38,605 nucleotides of DNA, taken from assembly GCA_009469675.1 (NCBI GenBank), contig SSSZ01000008.1, positions 1-38,605 on the forward strand, in the 5' to 3' direction. How positions within the stretch are numbered: the stretch's first letter is position 1; the number at the start of each line of letters is the position of its first letter. Shown piece after piece: positions 33,479 through 38,605 of this stretch. The stretch is from Azonexaceae bacterium (GTDB taxonomy: Bacteria; Pseudomonadota; Gammaproteobacteria; Burkholderiales; Rhodocyclaceae). Position numbers and translations under genes: made by a program. Under the pieces are notes generated by a model, which saw only the letters and a program-made list of their open reading frames with translations, was not told where the DNA came from and did not search any database.

Positions 33479-34236
33479 GAGTACTCGCCATTACCAACCA
33501 GAAGGGCGGCGTCGGCAAGACGACCACCGCGGTGAATCTCGCCGCCTGCCTTGCCGCCCAGGGTAGCCGCGTCCTGCTCGTCGATCTCGATCCCCAGGGC
33601 AACGCCACCACCGGGTCGGGAATCACCAAGAAAGAAGCGCTGCCTACGGTGTACCAGCTGCTCCTGGGCATGGCCTCCCTGGAAGAGGTCTGTCTCGCCA
33701 CCGATTTCGGTTTCGACGTGCTCCCCGCCAACCGCGAACTGGCCGGCGCCGAGGTCGAGCTGATCGAAATCGACGCCCGGGAATTCCGCCTGCGCAACGC
33801 CCTGAACGGCGACCCCTCGCGCTACGATTTCGTCCTCATCGACTGCCCGCCGGCCCTCAACATGCTCACCGTCAACGGCCTAGTCGCCGCAGACGCCGTG
33901 CTCATTCCCATGCAGTGCGAGTACTACGCCCTGGAAGGCCTCTCCGATCTGGTCGAGACCCTGCGCAAGGTGCGCACCCACCTCAACCACCGGCTCGAGA
34001 TCGAGGGCCTGCTGCGTACCATGTACAACCCCCAGAGCACGCTCACCCAACAGGTTTCCGCCGAACTCGAAAGCCACTTCGGCGCCAAGGTCTACCGCAC
34101 CATCGTTCCGCGCAATGTGCGCCTGGCCGAAGCGCCCTCCTACGGCAAGCCGGTCATCGCCTTCGACAGGAGTTCGAAAGGCTCCCAGGCCTACATCGCC
34201 CTCGCCCAGGAAATTCTCGAAAGGGTCGCCGCATGA
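33475..34236 (+). CDS. parA: Chromosome partitioning ATPase ParA
   Basis: The 253-residue Walker-type ATPase has the deviant Walker [33 protein letters not shown], the Walker B-like [22 protein letters not shown] and [17 protein letters not shown] near the C-terminus. Together with ParB it segregates the origin region. It overlaps both rsmG and parB by four bases, so all four genes are likely co-transcribed. Confidence 0.97.
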   Translation: MRVLAITNQKGGVGKTTTAVNLAACLAAQGSRVLLVDLDPQGNATTGSGITKKEALPTVYQLLLGMASLEEVCLATDFGFDVLPANRELAGAEVELIEIDAREFRLRNALNGDPSRYDFVLIDCPPALNMLTVNGLVAADAVLIPMQCEYYALEGLSDLVETLRKVRTHLNHRLEIEGLLRTMYNPQSTLTQQVSAELESHFGAKVYRTIVPRNVRLAEAPSYGKPVIAFDRSSKGSQAYIALAQEILERVAA

Positions 34237-35087
34237 TTAAGATGAAGGGACTCGGACGGGGCCTCGACGCCCTGCTGTCCGGCAACGACAAGAAATCCGC
34301 CGACGAGCAGAGGCAACTGCCCGTCGAGCGCCTCAAGCCCGGCAAATACCAGCCCCGCACCCAGATGGACGCCGATTCCCTGGCCGAACTGGCGGCGTCG
34401 ATCCGGGCCCAGGGCATCATGCAGCCCATCCTGGTACGGGTGGTCGACCCGACCCCGGGGGCCGAGCGCTACGAAATCGTCGCCGGCGAACGCCGTTGGC
34501 GGGCCGCCCAGCAGGCCGGCCTGGCCGAAGTACCGGTGCTGATCCGCGCCATCGCCGATGAGCAGGCACTGGCCATGGCGCTCATCGAGAACATCCAGCG
34601 CGAGAACCTCAATCCCCTCGAGGAAGCCCAGGGCTTGCGACGCCTCATCGACGAATTCGGCCTGACCCACGACCAGGCGGCCGACGCCGTCGGTCGCTCG
34701 CGCCCGGCCACCTCGAACCTGCTGCGCCTCTTGCAGTTGTCGTCGGCGGTCCAGGAACTGCTGATGGCCGGCAAGCTCGACATGGGGCACGCCCGTACAC
34801 TGCTACCGCTGAAGACGGCGCAGCAGGTCGCCGCCGCCCAGACCATCGTGCAGAAAGGGCTGTCGGTGCGTGAAGCCGAGCGCCTGGTGCAACAAATCCT
34901 CAACCCCCCCAAGGCGCCGGCAGAAAAACCGGTGAACCGGGATTTGCTCTGCCTTCAGGACGAACTTTCCGATAGACTTGGGGCTGCTGTGCAAATTCGC
35001 GCCAACCAGAAGGGCGCCGGCAAGCTGACCATCGAATTCGGCGATCTCGACCAACTCGATGGACTCCTTGCCCACCTTCGGTCGTAA
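34233..35087 (+). CDS. parB: Chromosome partitioning protein ParB
   Basis: The 284-residue CTP-dependent DNA clamp begins MKGLGRGLDALLSG. It has LPVERLKPGKYQPRTQMD, the CTP-binding boxes SIRAQGIMQPILVR, YEIVAGERRWRAAQQAGL and LIENIQRENLNPLEEAQGLRRL. A helix-turn-helix THDQAADAVGRSRPATSNLLRLLQL follows, and a C-terminal dimerisation domain GKLTIEFGDLDQLDGLLAHL. It binds parS sites; I saw none in this window. It ends 63 bases before the atp promoter. Confidence 0.97.
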   Translation: MIKMKGLGRGLDALLSGNDKKSADEQRQLPVERLKPGKYQPRTQMDADSLAELAASIRAQGIMQPILVRVVDPTPGAERYEIVAGERRWRAAQQAGLAEVPVLIRAIADEQALAMALIENIQRENLNPLEEAQGLRRLIDEFGLTHDQAADAVGRSRPATSNLLRLLQLSSAVQELLMAGKLDMGHARTLLPLKTAQQVAAAQTIVQKGLSVREAERLVQQILNPPKAPAEKPVNRDLLCLQDELSDRLGAAVQIRANQKGAGKLTIEFGDLDQLDGLLAHLRS

Positions 35088-35150
35088 TGGGTTCCATAAT
35101 TCAGAACCCCCGTCCAGTCGGGAAAACCCGCGGTTTGTGCGGTGCAGCAA

Positions 35151-35179
35151 TTGACTCTTCTATAGGACTTTGGTAGAGT
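35151..35179 (+). promoter_or_regulatory. Sigma-70 type promoter of the atp operon
   Basis: TTGACT at 35151-35156 and TAGAGT at 35174-35179 are separated by 17 bases and lie 27 bases before the atpI start codon, in the 118-base gap after parB. Both hexamers match the consensus at four or five of six positions. Transcription would start near 35186. Confidence 0.65.
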
Positions 35180-35205
35180 CACATGGTTTTTGATCGAGGC
35201 CTGTC

Positions 35206-36379
<1,174 letters not shown>

Positions 36380-36397
36380 AAGAGTTTTCGTAGTTCT

Positions 36398-36716
<319 letters not shown>

Positions 36717-36753
36717 TCCGCGCGCCTAAAACCCTTATTGCTAGGAGGTTAGC

Positions 36754-37224
36754 GTGAATATCAACGCTACACTGATTGGCCAGGCCATCTGGTTTGCGCT
36801 CTTCATCTGGATCACGATGAAGTATGTTTGGCCGCCGCTGCAAAAGGCGATGGCCGACCGGCAAACCCAGATCGCTGAAGGCCTGGCTGCGGCCGAACGT
36901 GGCAAAAACGAGCAGGAGCTCGCTGCCAAGCGTTCCGCCGAAGCGCTGCGGGAAGCCAAGGAGAAATCCTCGGAACTCGTCGCCCAAGCCGAAAAGCGTG
37001 CGCAGCAGATCGTCGAGGAAGCCAAGGGCGCTGCCAAAGTCGAGGCCGACAAGGTCGTCGCCGGCGCCAAAGCGGAAATCGAACAGGAAGTCGAACGTGC
37101 CAAGCAGCAACTGCGTGAGCGCGTCGCCGAACTGGCGGTTGCCGGTGCCGAGAAGATCCTGCGCAAGGAAATCAATGCGTCCGTGCATGCCGACATGCTG
37201 GGCGCCCTGAAACAGGACCTGTAA
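36754..37224 (+). CDS. atpF: F1Fo ATP synthase subunit b
   Basis: The 156-residue stator stalk starts at GTG 36754 with AGGAGG eight bases upstream. It has one N-terminal membrane helix ([25 protein letters not shown]), then a long charged coiled coil ([23 protein letters not shown]... to the C-terminus) that contacts F1. The length equals E. coli AtpF. It ends four bases before atpH. Confidence 0.97.
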   Translation: MNINATLIGQAIWFALFIWITMKYVWPPLQKAMADRQTQIAEGLAAAERGKNEQELAAKRSAEALREAKEKSSELVAQAEKRAQQIVEEAKGAAKVEADKVVAGAKAEIEQEVERAKQQLRERVAELAVAGAEKILRKEINASVHADMLGALKQDL

Positions 37225-37228
37225 GCAA

Positions 37229-37765
37229 ATGGCTGAATCCGTCACTATCGCCCGCCCTTACGCCGAAGCCCTGTTCCGGGCGGCGAAGGAAAGCGGCAAT
37301 CTGGCCAAGTGGGCCGGGCAGGTCGCACTGCTCGGCCAGGTGGCTGCCAATCCCGAGGCCCGTTCGGCCATCGGCGATCCCAACGTGGCGGCCCCGCAAC
37401 TGGTCGACCTCTTCCGGTCTGCCTGCGGTAAGGCGGTAGATGCGGAGCTGTCGAACTTCATCCAGCTGCTGTCCAACAACGACCGTCTGGGTATGTTGCC
37501 TGAGATTGCCGGCTTGTACGAAAGCTACAAGCGGGCCGAGGAAGGCACCAAGGAGGCCGAGATCGTTTCGGCCTTCCCCCTGAACGATACCCAGGTGAAA
37601 GCCCTGGTGCCGCAACTCGAGGCTGTCTTCAAGACCAAGCTCGAAACCTCGGTGTCCGTCGACCCCGAACTGATTGGCGGTATCAAGGTGATCGTTGGCG
37701 ACCAGATGCTGGATGCTTCAGTCCGCGGCAAGCTTGACGCCATGGCTACGGCGCTGAACAACTAG
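37229..37765 (+). CDS. atpH: F1Fo ATP synthase subunit delta
   Basis: A 178-residue OSCP-type subunit linking the b stalk to the alpha/beta hexamer. Features are TIARPYAEALFRAAKESG at the N-terminus, NFIQLLSNNDRLGMLPEIAGLYESY, EAEIVSAFPLNDTQVKAL and the family C-terminus VDPELIGGIKVIVGDQMLDASVRGKLDAMATAL. It ends nine bases before atpA. Confidence 0.97.
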   Translation: MAESVTIARPYAEALFRAAKESGNLAKWAGQVALLGQVAANPEARSAIGDPNVAAPQLVDLFRSACGKAVDAELSNFIQLLSNNDRLGMLPEIAGLYESYKRAEEGTKEAEIVSAFPLNDTQVKALVPQLEAVFKTKLETSVSVDPELIGGIKVIVGDQMLDASVRGKLDAMATALNN

Positions 37766-37774
37766 GAGAATTTC

Positions 37775-38605
<831 letters not shown>

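Noticed and set aside
33475-35205. parS sites near parAB
   Set aside because: No sequence close to the 16-bp palindrome TGTTTCACGTGAAACA was seen here or elsewhere in the window; a matrix scan was not possible.

Overview
The window looks like a chromosomal segment of a GC-rich betaproteobacterium, most likely Rhodocyclales-like (Azoarcus/Aromatoleum/Thauera/Azospira type). This is inferred from gene content and codon use, not from a marker comparison. The main pointers are a mesophilic tungsten aldehyde oxidoreductase operon, a selenocysteine-dependent formate dehydrogenase locus, and the origin-proximal order mnmG-rsmG-parA-parB-atpIBEFHA.

Left part (1-6742): the 3' end of an IS481-type transposase abuts a fragment of a formate dehydrogenase alpha subunit. 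The fragment still carries its UGA selenocysteine codon and a SECIS hairpin, and is joined out of frame to the C-terminal part of the membrane gamma subunit. The structural fdh operon is therefore broken here. The maturation genes behind it are intact: fdhE, selA, selB, the selC tRNA, a GcvH-like lipoyl-domain protein, a DsrE-like protein and mobA, which are overlapping or closely spaced.

6743-13185: an AT-rich leader-like region encodes an 8-residue poly-lysine micro-ORF. Its Shine-Dalgarno sits in a hairpin loop and an intrinsic terminator follows. Next is a divergent ABC exporter, then (minus strand) the aldehyde:ferredoxin/NAD oxidoreductase operon: a 16-Cys ferredoxin, the W-pterin subunit, an FAD/NAD subunit, a MoaD-like protein and an unknown 100-residue protein. 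An intrinsic terminator lies between the W-subunit and FAD-subunit genes.

13313-20124 (minus strand): pgpA, a large hybrid sensor kinase, then the riboflavin/thiamine housekeeping block ribE-ribBA-ribH-nusB-thiL. 20302-26404 (plus strand): a branched-chain-amino-acid-type uptake operon with two tandem paralogous binding proteins, a single polypeptide fusing both permeases and one ATPase, and a separate second ATPase. 26620-30821: a bacteriohemerythrin, a frame-disrupted DUF6600-type secreted protein, and a receiver-TPR protein.

30975-38605 (plus strand): mnmG, rsmG, parA and parB overlap by 4 bp each. A good sigma-70 promoter then precedes the F1Fo ATP synthase operon, which runs off the end inside atpA.

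The points most worth following are the SECIS-bearing fdhA relic beside an intact Sec machinery, the poly-Lys leader region, the GcvH-like/DsrE-like/MobA module, the 100-bp dispersed repeat seen twice, and two internal-deletion junctions that could be real decay or assembly errors.
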